Source of the DNA: Pterois miles
Taxonomy: Eukaryota; Chordata; Actinopteri; Perciformes; Scorpaenidae
Direction: 5' to 3'
Length of the DNA: 64,000 nucleotides
Assembly: GCA_947000775.1 (NCBI GenBank)
Contig: CAMQGK010000058.1
Span: 2,169,501-2,233,500, forward strand
The notes under the pieces are model-generated. The model was not told the origin of the DNA. It searched no databases and was given only the letters and a program-made list of their open reading frames with translations. How positions within the stretch are numbered: position 1 is the first letter of the stretch; every line of letters begins with the position of its first letter. Of this stretch, positions 12,475 through 25,219 are shown in pieces. The translations under genes were made by a program, and so were the position numbers.

Positions 12475-12885
12475 CTACTCAAAATATGTTTAGCGGTCCG
12501 TATCTGGGCATGTCGAGGTATCTTCTGTTTTTGTAATGGGATCTGGATCGATGTCCGGGTCACACAAGGATCAAGAAGTGAAGAATAATGGGGAACTGGG
12601 ATGTACCCATGAATTTTTACAACACTGGAGATATGATATATACTGAGTCATGTACAGAATACACAATATAATGATTATATTAGAAAACAATACATGAACC
12701 AGTCCACCACAACTAACATAAAATGTAAACAGAATAACAATAACATACTATACATTAGGAAACATTAAATGAGATCTTCAACCGATGTGCAAATTCAATT
12801 TGCAATAACATTATAGACTAAAACAGAGGAGTCTGTTTGAGACAGAAACTACAAAGCTGACAGTTCTGTTGGACAGTTGTGAGGT
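12475..12885. other. AT-rich non-coding
   Basis: No frame or repeat of note. It leads into the LINE below. Confidence 0.4.
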
Positions 12886-12889
12886 GTTA

Positions 12890-14110
12890 AAATAAATAAA
12901 ATAAAGGTTCATCTTATCTTATCTTGTAGAGAGATGCTGCTTTAGGAAGGGAAGATTTCCTGTATCGGTCGAAGCTGAATCAGTGTGTTAGAAAAAGAGC
13001 TCAGCTGTCTGTCCGGTAGGTGGTGGAGAAGGCGGTCAGGATTATCCATGGTGCATAACAGTTTATTCGGTGTCCTCCTCTCCACCACAACATCAGAAGT
13101 GTCTGGTTTGCAGCCAGTTACAGAACCAGCCAACGTCTTGCTGCACACGTCGAAGGATCTGAGCTTCCTCAGGAAATGGAGTCTGCTCATCCCCTTCTTC
13201 TATAAAGCCTCAGTACTGGACTTCATTTCAGCTGGTTGTCGATGTAGAAGCCCAGGTACCAGGTCAACATCCTCTCCCAGAGTACAGGGGTTGTGAAGCT
13301 GTGTTGATCAGAAGCAGATGGTTACTTATAGTCTACTCCACAAAATCATCCATCAGTGCACTGTACTCCTCCTCCCTCCCAGCACTTATACACCCAACCA
13401 CCGCTGACTCATCAGAAAACGTCTGCAGGTGCGCGACCTGGAGTTGTACTGAAAGTCTGTGGTGTACGAGGTGAAAAGGAAGGGAGGCAGCACAGTCTCC
13501 TGCGGAGCTCCAGTGCTACCAGCCATTTCAGGCAGAACACTGCCCAGTCTGTCTGTCAGGTAGTCGGTAATCCAGGAGGTGGTGGATGTGTCTACTCTCA
13601 TTGCTTGCAGCTTCTCCCTCAGTACAAGTTGCTGGATGGTGTTAAATACACTAGAGAAATTAAAGAAAGTGATTCTCACAGTGCAACCAGCTCCATCCAG
13701 ATGTGAGTGAGCTCGCTGCAGGTAGATGATGGCATCGTCCACTCCTAGATGAGGCTGGTAGGCAAACTACAGGGACAACCAGGGATGATTTCACCTGCAG
13801 TCTGAGGTGGGCCAAGACCAGCCTCTCCAGCACCTTCATCACATGGGATGTGAGGGCAGCTGGTCGGTAGTCGTTCAGGCCAGATGGAGTCGTCTTCTTG
13901 GAAGCTAGAATCAGCACAGCATCGGTATTTTCTCCAGGTTCAGGCTCAGGTTGAAGAGGTGTCGCAGCTGACAGCTGACCGGCACAGCACCTCAGAACCT
14001 CGGGCTGATGCCGTCAGGCCCGGCAGCCTTGCCTTGTCTCCAGCTGTCACAGTCAGTCTCATCATCTCAGAGGAAGAAAGACACTTCAGATGTGAGAGGT
14101 TTGGGGCCAA
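12890..14110 (-). pseudogene. Decayed LINE reverse transcriptase (CR1/Rex1-like)
   Basis: Minus-strand frames read in order: KAAGPDGISP (about 14025), LNDYRPAALTSHVMKVLERL (about 13850), DDAIIYLQRAHSHLDG, FFNFSSVFNTIQ, WITDYLTDR, GAPQETVLPPFLF (about 13510), then LHFLRKLRSFDVC near 13170. This is the motif order of a non-LTR reverse transcriptase of the jockey/CR1 group. A shifted frame near 13410 reads FSDE at the catalytic F/YxDD position. Frameshifts and stops separate every block, so the copy is dead. An AAAGGTTCATCTTATC pentanucleotide-type tail sits at 12903-12930. Confidence 0.85.
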
Positions 14111-16904
14111 GGAGCTCATCAGGGGGATTAAGGGTGGAGGGGTGAAACCATACGGAGCTGTGGGGGGGTGTAGAGGTCTGGGTGTGTGGTGGAGGTGTGA
14201 TGTGAGGTGGAGGCTGTGAACTCAACCTGTTGAAGAAACAGTTTTGTTCCAGTGCTATCAAGGACAGGCTCACAAAAAACTGCAGCTTTTAACACGAGAC
14301 CTGTAAGGCTAGCAGGGTGCCCATAGCACAAGCCTTTCAGTTGGACCCCCTAGCAGGTTCAACCAGCCATGAGCAACACTTTTTGACAGTTCCCTATTTG
14401 CAAATAAACAAATCCATGCTGTGCTGAAAGCATCCGCAGTAACTTGAGAGTCACAAGTGAAATGTGATGTGAGTGTTGGTGGTTCGGCCCCTGCTCCACT
14501 CTGAACCAGCCTGATCTGCAGAACCATCTGTAAACTGATCGTAGTTTGGAGATGATTTTTGTACGCCTGAGCCAAATGCTGCTGCATTTCCTGATCTCCA
14601 TATTGATTTACGTCTGGGGTGAGCAGGTTAATCAAATGTGAATGGCGTAGCAGCAATATTGTATCGAGCAAAGAGTAAAGGTAAGTGAGTGACTGTTTGA
14701 GTTTCTACAACAGCAATCAATGCAAAATAACGAGGGAGTATCTGTCATCTCACCGCACATAGATGGAGAGTGATGTGCAGAGGGATTAAGCAGCAGCTAT
14801 AAGGCACAGGGGCTGTGCTTGAGGTTCGGTTGTGCATCAGTAATGAGTTAGTGGATTAACGGGGAGGATTCTCTGACACTTCCAGGTTACCTATGTAAAA
14901 TGCCAAGACAGATCACAAGGATCAACCTGTGTATGTGTCTTGTACTTCGATATTCATGCATGTATTCAAAGAACAATCTGGTCTTTAAGACAAAGAAAAG
15001 GGATTCAGAATCATGCTATTGAAAGATATTTTGCCTCCTGGACTGATTTTTATTACTGCATCAACAGCTCGCTGAGTTTTCTCAAATCTGCCTCTCAGTG
15101 GGTCACAGAGTGTGAAATCTGTGTTCTCACATCATCTGACAGCAAGAATGCAAAAAGAATTAGAGCTCTTGTATCAGAGATAGTGGCTTTTTTTTAACTC
15201 GCCAAAACAGGCATGAAATATGTATTTTAAACTGCAGGCATTGCATATTGTCAGTTAGTAAGCGTGATTATAACTTATCGGTTTGATTTATATTACATTT
15301 GACTGTTGGGCTCTGTGCTCTGCTTGATTTGATCATTGATGATTTGACAAAATTTTGATTCTTGAAAGTTGGCTTAAAAATGTTCTGGAGCGCTTTTCAG
15401 AACCACTAAAAGCCCAAAACCGGTAAAAGAAAGCCACAAAAGAGAAACCGGATAATTACCAGGACTTCTGTAGAGCATTAGAGGAGGTACAGTCACTGTG
15501 ACATCACCTGTTGGTTTGTGGACTACTGTTCTGAACCTCAGCTTTGCTTTTTTTAGCCGTTGCCATCTTGGTCGTTTGGAGCCAGAAGTGACCATATTTG
15601 GATGAGACGGTGGAGCTGGTGGAGAGCGAGGCCCACGGTGAAAAACAGGCTTGTTTATAATGCACATGCCAGAGAAAAATGAACACTCTACTCCTTAGAT
15701 TGTCTATTATTACAACCAAACTATGAATAATGCCGTGATTAAGACTTATTGATTACAGGTAGCCCCACCCTAAAGCACCCACTGCTTTATGGTCTATTTG
15801 ACTCTAAATGGGACCATAATTTACTAAATGAACCTCATACTGTAGTGAGGAAGACTTGAAAATATAGACTCATACCATAAGACCATAAACTCATGTTTAC
15901 CGTGTTAACTGATGTAATGAATCAAGTGAGAAATAGGCTCATTTTCACGTAGACTTCTTTCATCAACCAGAGGAGTCGCCCCCTGCTGGCTGTTAGCAGG
16001 AATGCAGGTTTAAGAGACTTCAGCATTGGCTTCATGTCACAGAACCAGGACGTTCCCCCTTGAGTTAACCCATACATGCATTTTCAGATTGAAATGATCA
16101 TGAAAAATGGTATGATTTTGGATGAGAATATGAAATTATTGTTATTACATTTCCTTGCACCAGCAAAACATTATGTACAGTATGTACATTTAAAAAAGAC
16201 ATGGCCTCAACTAAACGTTTGTGACTGTTAAAAGACCATCAGAGCATGTAGCGTTTAATTTGGCACCATGAAGGTACACACACATTAAATGAATGACTAT
16301 AGAATAACTAGGGATTTCTCCCATTCACACACTTGAAGCATTTGCGAGTATAATTGCCTGTTAAGTCTTAAAACCTGGAGGTTTATTGGGGCAGTTAACG
16401 GGGCTGTCCTGAGGCTCCCACAGATACATGTGCTCTTTTGAGTTTTATTTAATACACACATAAAGGATAAATTAGTGGGATGAGCCATTCAGCATTACAG
16501 CTACTATCAGTGGCTTTAATATGTTTTCAGGGAAGAACATGTTCCTCAGTTTTTCATCATAAAAGGTTATGATATTTAATAATGATTTTTACATCGTTAG
16601 CCAGGTATTGATTCTTCATTAGTCTCATCAAGATGAATAGATTGTCAATATTAAGATATAACTGTGGAGGTTCTCCCAACTGCCCACATTGTGATTTTTG
16701 GACATGAATATGTAGAATAATTAATTTCATCAGGGCCACGGAGGTTATGGTTTTCCCGTTGGTTACTCCAAAAGTTTGCGATGGATGTGAATTAAATGTT
16801 TTGGAGGGGTGGGGTGTGGCACAATGATCATTCCATTACATGTAGGTGGAGATCCAGATCATGATCTGGATTCAGGGATTTTTTTTAAAGGATTCTGATC
16901 AGCC
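14111..16904. other. Non-coding; possible old repeats
   Basis: No gene found. The 15365-15680 and 15960-16050 stretches ('gagtcgccccctgctggctg') look like dispersed fish repeats by wording, but have no second copy in the window to prove it. Frames at 14067-14671 are compositional only. Confidence 0.35.
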
Positions 16905-17180
16905 GTAACATTAAGACCACTGGGTATAACACCTGGACAGTGTAACTGATGACGTGGCTGAATCCATCATATCACAATGTTAATCTCATCTGATGATTAC
17001 TGTCGGTCCTCAAACCAGCATGTAGGAGCCAACAACTGCTGTGAGTTTGATGTAGTGTAGGTTTTATGTACTGAGTTTCTCCGACATGGGACACATCCGC
17101 CTACTTCTGGGTGGTGTGTGAACCTTTGTAGCCTTTGTGAGAGATTGCACTCTGGATGATTTTAGCCTGGTACCAGCATG
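16905..17180. mobile_element. Tc1-like transposon end fragment
   Basis: Starts 'gattctgatcagccgtaaca' then 'ttaagaccac', close to the terminal repeat wording of fish Tc1-like elements (ATTGATCAGCCATAACATTA type). The following 250 bases include 'catgggacac' words but no readable transposase. No right terminus was found. Confidence 0.45.
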
Positions 17181-17275
17181 TTAGTCTATACATTAGTTAT
17201 GCTAGGTCTTACTTGAACAACAGGGCCCTAATCAGTGGATACTCTGCTATATTTCGATAGGATAGTGGAGGTTAA

Positions 17276-17292
17276 GCCCCCCCCCCCCCCCC
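17276..17292. repeat. Poly-C tract
   Basis: About 17 consecutive C on the + strand. Confidence 0.9.
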
Positions 17293-17359
17293 ACCAGAAA
17301 CTCATGATACATAACAACAGAAGAGGACCAAGTGGAAATGTCCTGTTAAAATCAATTAG

Positions 17360-17626
17360 TGGTACACCGATATCGATACCTGGGCTGTGGTTAACAGCAG
17401 ATACAGAGCACTGATCCAAAGCTAGTGTTTGGTGAATCAGCTGTATGTCTCATTGTGAGGACGTGACTGGGATCATTCTTTTATGTGTAAGGTAACATCA
17501 GGCTTTACTTAAAAAGTGCCTTAAATATAGAGTTAAGTGAATAGATTGGCCCCATTGTCAGGATATCTGATCCAGTTATTTGAGTCCATATCAGCCCGAC
17601 ATCAGTATCAGTATCGGCGCATCCCT
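17360..17626. mobile_element. hAT-like MITE ('chr-CCGATA' ends)
   Basis: The left end reads GGTACACCGATATCGATAC. The right end reads GTATCAGTATCGGCGCATCC, which inverted is GGATGCGCCGATACTGATAC. Near-matching 8-bp flanks TCAATTAG (17352-17359) and TCAATCAG (17627-17634) fit a hAT target duplication with one substitution. The core has no coding frame. Confidence 0.55.
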
Positions 17627-17634
17627 TCAATCAG

Positions 17635-18695
17635 TGTCTGCTAGCTAATGCAGAGATGTTAATTGCAGAGACAGTATGTGATCTGTTCGCCATACTTCAG
17701 TCTGATTATGCTGCTGCTGAAGGAGCCACACATTTTAAAGTGGCTGACTGAGGCTGAAATAACAGACAGAGACATCGAGTGAAAACAACAATTTGATTTT
17801 TGATTTAGCTCTCAACTGCAGAAAGCAAAACTCCACTTCTGCCTCTTAACGTGCTCTTCAAAAGTCAAGTCACTGTTAAAAATCACCCTTAGGTTTCTGC
17901 TCACTGACTGCATAGGAGTGCACCCACTACCGCTAAGATGATTTAAAATACAAAATCTACCATGAAAGTGTTATCTCTCTCCACTTCTTTCCTACCTCGT
18001 GAGGAAGCTGCACTACATGTGACAGAAACTACGTCACCAGCCTTTTATGATGCACTTAGTTAAATATAGAAATGTCCAACACCGACGTGAAGCATGAGAC
18101 GCTCTTACAGGTCCAGGGAGAGGCCATGAACTTGTTTTCACTCAAAAGTGGATATTTGAACTGAAACATGCCCAGGTGTTGACGGATGGGTGTGTCTGTA
18201 ATCATGGTCTTTTTGGCCAGCGCATATAGAGAAACTGAACTTTCTACCTCTTGTTTGAAAGACTTCTCCCTGTATAAATGTTAAACCTCTTCTTTGACTG
18301 AGGCGATACTGAGGAACAAAAGAAAAAAGAAACAACTTCATGATTACTGCTGTTTAATACAGCTGAAAATGTTTCTCTGAGCTGCTGGAAATATCTTAAC
18401 ATGACATCACACCATCTGTTTCGCACTTACTTGCAACAATAAGAAAAATCCAGCACTCAACAACACCCCAGAACGAGGAAAACCAAGGCACATAGCTGCT
18501 AGGTGTTTTTAACAGTGCTTAAGTTTTACGGTGGGATTTGTCTTTTAAAGCACAGCTGTCTCTGGCCTTTAGCTGTACTGCAGATCTTTGTTTCTCTATC
18601 AAATGAGAGAAACAGAACAAACAGCCTCAACAACTAAAGATCAGGGTTTGAGGCATGCTGAACATTATAGGTATTATACCCATCCAAGACCTACG
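17635..18695. other. Non-coding, nothing identified
   Basis: Short frames only. No repeat recognised. Confidence 0.4.
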
Positions 18696-18895
18696 GCAAA
18701 CATTCATCCATCTGCAACCACTTATCCTGTTCGGGGACACGGGGGGCCTGGAGCCGATCCCAGCGGGACACTGGGCGAAGGCGGGATTCACCCTGGACAG
18801 GTCGCCAGTCCATCACAGTGCATTCACGCTCACATTCACACCTATGGGTGATTTAGAGTCATCAGTTAGCCTAACTTGCATGTCTTTGGACTGCA
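18696..18895 (-). mobile_element. SINE family S2, 5'-truncated copy
   Basis: In + orientation it reads 'catccatctgcaaccactta', 'ggagccgatcccagcggg', 'ccctggacaggtcgccagtc', and ends at 'cttgcatgtctttggactg'. This is the (ATGG)n-tail half of the repeat seen complete at 55404-55780. The tRNA-like head is absent, as expected from 5' truncation during reverse transcription. Confidence 0.8.
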
Positions 18896-19018
18896 TATCA
18901 ATCCAAAATACATTTTTCTTTTAGCTCTGCTTTGGTTTCCACCAGCTCTCCAGACGAGTATCTGTCTCTTGAGCTGCTAAATGCTTCACTATGTTCCCCA
19001 AGTTCTAGTCACTGACTG

Positions 19019-19465
19019 TCTGCCGTTTGGTCCTGAGCAGGGATTGGCCAGATTACTCTGAAATGTAGTCATTTCCTTTGCTGAATACAAATTATATGGC
19101 TTTTTTTTTTGTGATGAGGAATGTAATCCACTGGATTACAAAAAAAATGGAATCTAATCTGATTACTTCCTTCAAAATAAGGATGTGTGATTGTAACATT
19201 GATAGCCTCACTAGTCAAGAAACACTAATCGGTTAACCTCTTAAAAATGGCCTGGCTGCTATTCTGTATTTCAGAGGCTGAAGCTTGAGTGAAGATACTG
19301 CTGTCAATCGAGAGTAGAAAACCTGAGGAATCCATTAGTGTGTCTGTCAACATATTTTATAATCTTATCTCCCAAAAAATGGGGGAAATATGATTTTGTG
19401 TTATTGCTGTGATATGAATGTAATTTATGGTGCTGTTATGCCAGACCACGCTAAGACAGGAGAGT
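19019..19465 (+). repeat. Left arm of large imperfect inverted repeat
   Basis: Runs from 'tctgccgtttggtcctgagc' to 'aagacaggagagt' and pairs in inverted orientation with 21555-22058. Arms share long blocks such as 'gcagggattggcca', 'gtaatccactggattac', 'tcttaaaaatggcctggct' and 'ctgtcaatcgagagtagaaa'. This arm lacks about 50 bp present in the right arm. Both contain 'actagtc'-type words seen in hAT family ends. Confidence 0.85.
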
Positions 19466-21554
19466 TCCAGCGGGAAATTAACAAAATCAGCAACCAAGAT
19501 TATAGGTTTCAGAAGATGTTTGGCTCCAGTAAATACTGCTATTTATATGTCTCTGACACATAATATTAGCTTAGCATTCATACATAAACTGTGTAAAGCG
19601 TAAACATATACTCTGTGATAGGTTTGTCTCCACAGGTACATTTGTGAGAGCCTTCACTGTGAAGAGATACAGAGGTAACGTGCTAGCATGTAGCACAGTA
19701 TGTACTTACAGTAACTATCAGCATGCGGGAATGAAAAGCATGGTGTAAAATAACAGAAAATGTGAAACAGTAGTCATGTAATTACTCTTGGTAAAGAGGA
19801 CACCAGATGAAGATATGAAAGTACCGTAATAATATAGAGATTACTGTAGCAGCTGTCCCCGTGTGTTATCCCGACTACTACAGTCACATCAGACCAGTGA
19901 CTTTACCACCTGAACATAACTGAAGGTGGGATTTCTGATCTTATAAACTAATTTCTTTATGTAGTTTAAAAACTGCTCAGTAACGTATCAGCAGCTACTA
20001 CAGTGCCCATGTTTTACTCCATAACTCAGATATTTTCTCATTTTACTTGTCAGATTGACATTTTCATGCTGTGACATGTTTGTCAAAACTGTAACTTATC
20101 TGTTTGATACTTTTTCAAAAATACAATATATTGTGTAATTCATATTGTCATCTGTCTGCTCTCATAAAGTTTGACTGAAACAGAGAAATGGGCTGTAATC
20201 CTTATATTTAGTTAAGGATTACATTTTCATAGTCTGGGTGTTACAGAACCAGGATAGCCCATGGCCAATATACGATGATGATTTTTGGGGGATTTTTTTC
20301 TTTCTCAACTTCAGTAAACATTTATTGAACGTCACCTATGGTCTGTCTCTCCAGCTAGATGTCGCTAACCCTCGCTGCTTGAAGGTATCCCCAGTCCTGC
20401 TGTGCTGATGTCTCAGAGAGGAGGTGACTGAGGCTGTGAGTGAAACGCAGCGCAGATTTTAGTACAGTGATTTAAGACAAAGACATTTTACATTTACATC
20501 CAGCCAGCGGCGGCTTCGTGCATACGTGATTCATTTGCAGTGTGGGATGAACATCTCCTGCTGCTAGGAGGGACTTCTGTACGACGAGGACTGGGCCATG
20601 TGAGTGCTTTAGGGTGGGGTGGGGGTCCACGGCAGCACCCACTAAGAACGATACCTGCTCCCACACCAGCCTCCAAAAGTCTCCAATAACACCAGAAAAA
20701 GTTGCTAGATTTGTCGCTAGTTGTTTTTTTGAAAGAGTCGCTAGAGGGGTCTGAAAATTATAGTGATGAAGTCTCTAAGTTGTCAACGCTGCTGAGGTCT
20801 GCAGTTTGATTGACACAAGGGGCGGAGTCACATGTCACAACACCGGGCTGCCCCCTGATGCGCCTGCTTGATAATCAGCTTAATTTGCTCAGACATCCGC
20901 CAATGCCAAGTATAAAAAACGCCAAATAATCAGCCAGCTTAATCGGTCGACCTCTAGTGTCGAATGGTCCAGGTTACCCTTCTACGTGCATGAAATCGTT
21001 TTTTTCATACTACTTGTTTAAACAGTGGTTAGGGTTACACAAACCTTAACCTTTGTGAAAGAACATGCTATATTTCTCTAACACCAAGGGGCCATAAAAC
21101 TGAATTTAAATCTGAACGCTTCAAAAAATAAAGCGTTTTATTCATAGACAGTGAAAAGGAAATATAAATTGGCAAACAATGCATGAAGTAGCAACTTAAA
21201 CTTTAAGGTAAACCATCCAGATCAAGACTTTTCAGAGTAAAGGGTTTCTTTTACACTGAAGTTGGGTCAGCTGGTAATGAAGCTCTCAGGTTCATTGGTC
21301 CTCCTGATACGTCTTCCTGATACGTCTTCCATTGCTCAACTAAACTCTCTCAAACAGTGACGCAGCGCTCAGCCATGTGATGTTAACTGTCACAGTCGTC
21401 AGCCCAAAAGTCTATAAAATATATTCAAAAAAGCTGTAATCATTTTAAAAATGTACAGCACGCATTTGTCTAACAGAATACTCTGCTTCAATCCATATTT
21501 GTTGGCATTTAGCCTTCCAAAAACTACTTTTTCACCACAGTAAAAAAACAGTTT
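19466..21554. other. Loop between the inverted arms; patchy repeats, no gene
   Basis: About 2.09 kb. 20690-20760 has repeated 'gtcgctag' words and 20930-20960 has 'taatcggtcgacctctag', both typical of decayed fish DNA transposons. No transposase frame is visible. If the arms are one element's termini, this is a non-autonomous interior. Confidence 0.4.
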
Positions 21555-22058
21555 ACTCTCCTGTCTTAACAGCGTGGTCTGGCATAACAGCACCATAAAT
21601 TACACTCATATAACCGCAATAACACAAAATCATATTTTCCCCATTGTTAGGGTGATATCGTCATAAAATATGTTGACAGACATTCAAGACTTCATTGTAA
21701 AACCTCAATCAAAGCTTCGAAGGTAATGTCATGACATCGTACCAGTGGATTCCTCAGGTTTTCTACTCTCGATTGACAGCAGTATCTTCACTCAAGCTTC
21801 AGCCTCTGAAATACAGAATAGCAGCCAGGCCATTTTTAAGAGGTTAACCGACTAGTATTTCTGGACTAGCGAGGGTAGCAATGTTTAATTGACTAGTCAA
21901 CTAATCACACATCCATATTTTGAAGTAAATATTCAGATTAGAATCCATTTTTTGTAATCCAGTGGATTACGTTCCTAATTTGTAATTTGTATTCAGTAAA
22001 GTCAGTGACTACATCTCAAAGTAATCTGGCCAATCCCTGCCCAGGACCAAACAGCAGA
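21555..22058 (-). repeat. Right arm of large imperfect inverted repeat
   Basis: Inverse of 19019-19465, 504 bp. It carries an extra segment around 21690-21750 ('aaagcttcgaaggtaatgtc', 'atgacatcgtaccag') that the left arm lacks, which shows an internal deletion on the left. Numerous substitutions separate the arms, so this pair is older than the one at 49-53 kb. Confidence 0.85.
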
Positions 22059-23682
22059 TAAAAAGTACGTTTTCTCAGTAATTTACATCTGTGAATTGTT
22101 CCTTTGAGTTAAAATAAAAAGAGCCGCTGTGGAGAGTGTTATAAATTACATAACTGAAGAATCTTTCAGTCTTCATTGTTTGTCAATTTATATTCCACTT
22201 TGCTAAGAAGGACGGAGGAATACCTTCATATCATCTTTGATTGCTAAAACCGATGCTGACAATGCTAATGCTGCTGTCAGAATACAGATGACAATAATGC
22301 TGTCAGTATTGTTATGTAAGCTGTTGCAATGCTCACAATATTTAAATCTCTGTAGTCTATCAAGCTTGTGGGCTCTGACAGATCAATGGGAATCTGTGAA
22401 ATTCAAGATGAGTTTTACCGTTGCCCTGAGCGCCCTGTGATAAAAGAGGGCAAGCCGCACTCTGATGGATATATATTTTGAAAAGGATTTTTTTTATCTC
22501 AGTTTTTATTTTATGTCTCGTTGCATATGTGACACGCAAAAGACAAGTGGATGTTTCAATTGAAGCCAGATGTGTCTGATCGGGGTAAATGTTGCTTGAA
22601 GAGGAAATCTTTATGAGTTTCTTCAGGTGAGAGGAGTGCAGGCTTCTTGCCAAGAAATATCACCGTTCATACTGTGCGGTGTTAGTAGACCTACTGTATG
22701 AAGATTTTCTGATATATTTTAGCTGATCAAAATGCCCAGCTGGATGTGTGTACAGCAGAAGAAGCCTGGGCGAGTGTAAAAGATTCAGTCAGAAAATGGG
22801 GGCTACGCTGTGGCTTTAAAATTTAAAGAAGGGCCATAAAGTCTGTTCAGTAACAAGCCTGAATTATCTTTACCATTAGCCACTTAGCAAACAGCTAATC
22901 TAGAAACAATATAAATCATAAGAAAGTGTGAAATTAAAAACTGCAAGCTTCACAGCGCACTGGAAATGTCAAAGTTTGAGTGTGCTCTCTTCAAACGCTC
23001 CATTATATTCCCTTTTCACTGAGGTGCTCTTACTACAGAATAAACACACAAGGCTATTGGTCCAAAAGGCCCAAACACATACTTCACACCCCACTCACTG
23101 TTAAATTGCCTGATTTCATTGTCAGTTGTAGTTTTTTTTTAGAGTGCAGCATTCAGGTTGCTTTGGTAGGAAACACAGCCATCCAGAGAAAGTGAGATCA
23201 CTTGTCTGCTGTTAGCGGTGAATGGGTGTGTGTGCTTACTGCCAGCAGCAGGACAGCAGCTATAGTACTGTATCTAAAATGAATATTTACTTCATCATGA
23301 AGCACCACAACAAGCCTTAAAAGCAACACCTGACATGTATCACCGAGTAGTGACGTGGGAAATGTGTTACACATCCACCTATAACTATAACATGCTCTCA
23401 CTCCCAGCTCCTCATATATGGCAGCTTGGCCAGTGGCCCTGTGTTTCAGACCATGTCCTATGTCACTCTACGTACCCCTCCAGTGTTGGTCTCACATGTG
23501 TCACTTGCCACTCATTACATGCATACAGTGTCTTTTCAAAATAAACTTCCATGTTCACAGGAAACAAACCTACTCAGCTACTTTTAGGAAAAGGTCATGA
23601 TTCGGGTTAAAATAAGTACATTTATAGGCTAAATTATGTATGTGACATAAGTTAAATAATTTATGTAACATTACCACTGCTG
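22059..23682. other. Non-coding, nothing identified
   Basis: Several 60-100 codon frames occur, none with a domain, splice context or composition suggesting an exon. Confidence 0.4.
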
Positions 23683-24112
23683 AGCTGGAAGGTGAAGCTC
23701 TCGATTTACCGGCCCATCTATGATCCAAACCTCACCTGTGGTCATGAGCTTTGGGTAGTGACCAAAAGAATAAGATTGCGGTACAAGCAGCCAAAATAAG
23801 CTTCCTTCGTAGGGTGACTGAGCTCAGCCTCAGAGATGAGATGAGGAGCTCAGATATCTGGAGAGAGCTCAGAGTAGAGCTGCTGCTCCTTCACCTCTAA
23901 AGGGACCAGCTGAGGTGGTTCAACATCTGATCAGGATCCTCCTGGACGCCTCCCTTTGGAGGTTTTTGGGGCACACCCAACTGGTAAGAGGCCCTGGGGT
24001 AGACCCAGAACACGCTGGAGAGATTATATATCTTATCTGGCCTGGGAACACCTCAGGAAGAGCTGGAAAACGCTGCTGGGGAGAGGGATGTCTGGATGGA
24101 CGTAATGTTACA
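23683..24112 (+). pseudogene. Rex3-like (RTE clade) LINE C-terminal relic
   Basis: Frame-hopping translation gives a 'YDPNLTCGHELWVVTKR' region, then IRLRYKQPK, SFLRRVTELSLRDEMRSSDI, WRELRVELLLL, QLRWFNI, GPGVDPEHAGEIIYL, and 'PGNTSGRAGK' ending 'GEGCLDGRNVT'. This matches the conserved post-RT end of fish Rex3/RTE LINEs (the 'LRRVAGLSLRDRVRSS' and 'GRPRTRWRDYI' type motifs). It is 5'-truncated, with frameshifts and several substitutions. Confidence 0.75.
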
Positions 24113-24590
24113 TAAATGAACTTGTACGTACCTTTAAATAAGTCAGCGTTGATTTGCTTTCACATGGTACACGAACAGCAGTCTCTGGGTGGAAGTCTGC
24201 TGTTTTTGACCCACCCCAGCCTCCTTCCTTTGTGGACTTTATCGCTCTTTGTATGTCACCTGACTTCCTCCTTTACTCTTGCCAAAACTACAACCACGAC
24301 GAGAGGCAGACAGTAGACGTTTTATCTACCTGAAATATTAAAATCAGAAATGATTTCCTTTTAGCTCCTTTTAGCTCTACACTGGCTCCTGACAAAAATA
24401 TCTGACTAATCTTTAGCAGTTTGTGGTAAATCACTTGACAATTGCAGTTATTTAGTGAATACTCAAAAGCAACAGTAATTAGTGACATTATTCATTATTC
24501 CAAGGTGCCTTTAAACAACTAACGCCTCCAAATACACATTAAACGTTCTGTATTCGATGTGCTGAAGTAGACTGTGGGGTTAGCTAGCCG
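24113..24590. other. Non-coding
   Basis: No recognisable feature. Confidence 0.4.
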
Positions 24591-24640
24591 ACAGATCGGG
24601 GACAGACATCGGGGACAGACATCGGGGACAGACATCGGGA
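24591..24640. repeat. 13-bp tandem repeat, about 3.5 units
   Basis: Unit 'gacagacatcggg', almost perfect. Confidence 0.9.
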
Positions 24641-24739
24641 ATCGCATCCCTCCCCACGGGGAGTGAAGGCACCCAGCACGGTGAGAACGCCACAGGGCAG
24701 CGGCGGCGTCCAGGCGAGGGCTCCTGTATAACTCACAAT

Positions 24740-25219
24740 CGGGTGCTACAGCTGCAGAAACAGGCAGGCTTGGACTGAATCGCAAACACACTGAAGGCAG
24801 GTTGTAGCAAAAATCAACGTCTTTAATCACAGCAAGAGGTCGGTACACAGGAATCAAAAATGCAGGCAAACAAATCCAAATCAGCAGGCAAAGGCAGAGT
24901 CAGAAAACAAGGCAGAGTTTCTAAGGCACGAATAGTCGAAAAACACGAGGAACTGCTGGAACGCTTGGACACTAAGGAAGCAAGACGAACTGGCAGAGAC
25001 GCACATTAAATACTAGTGAGGGGAGGGACTGACGAGAGACCAGGTGGACACAATCAGGGAGGGAAGACAATCAGACTCAGGTGAGTGGTGGATGAAACTA
25101 GGTCACACAGTGAAGAGCGGGAAACACCAGGCAGGAAGTGAAGTGTCCTGAAACGAGAGGAAGAGTTAGGATCACCAAAATAAAACCAGAAGTGCGTACA
25201 AAAGACGACAAGCATAACA
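24740..25219 (-). mobile_element. LTR-like segment, probable solo LTR remnant
   Basis: On the minus strand there is a TATTTAATGTG promoter-like box (about 25003-24993) and ATTAAA (about 24827-24822) about 175 bp downstream, with wording very like fish gypsy-type LTRs ('ctcgttttcgac'-like and 'caggtgg' blocks). One edge is 'agcataaca', almost the same as the edge of the better-defined solo LTR at 46010-46534. No internal gag/pol region is present and a clean target duplication was not found, so the boundaries are approximate. Confidence 0.45.
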
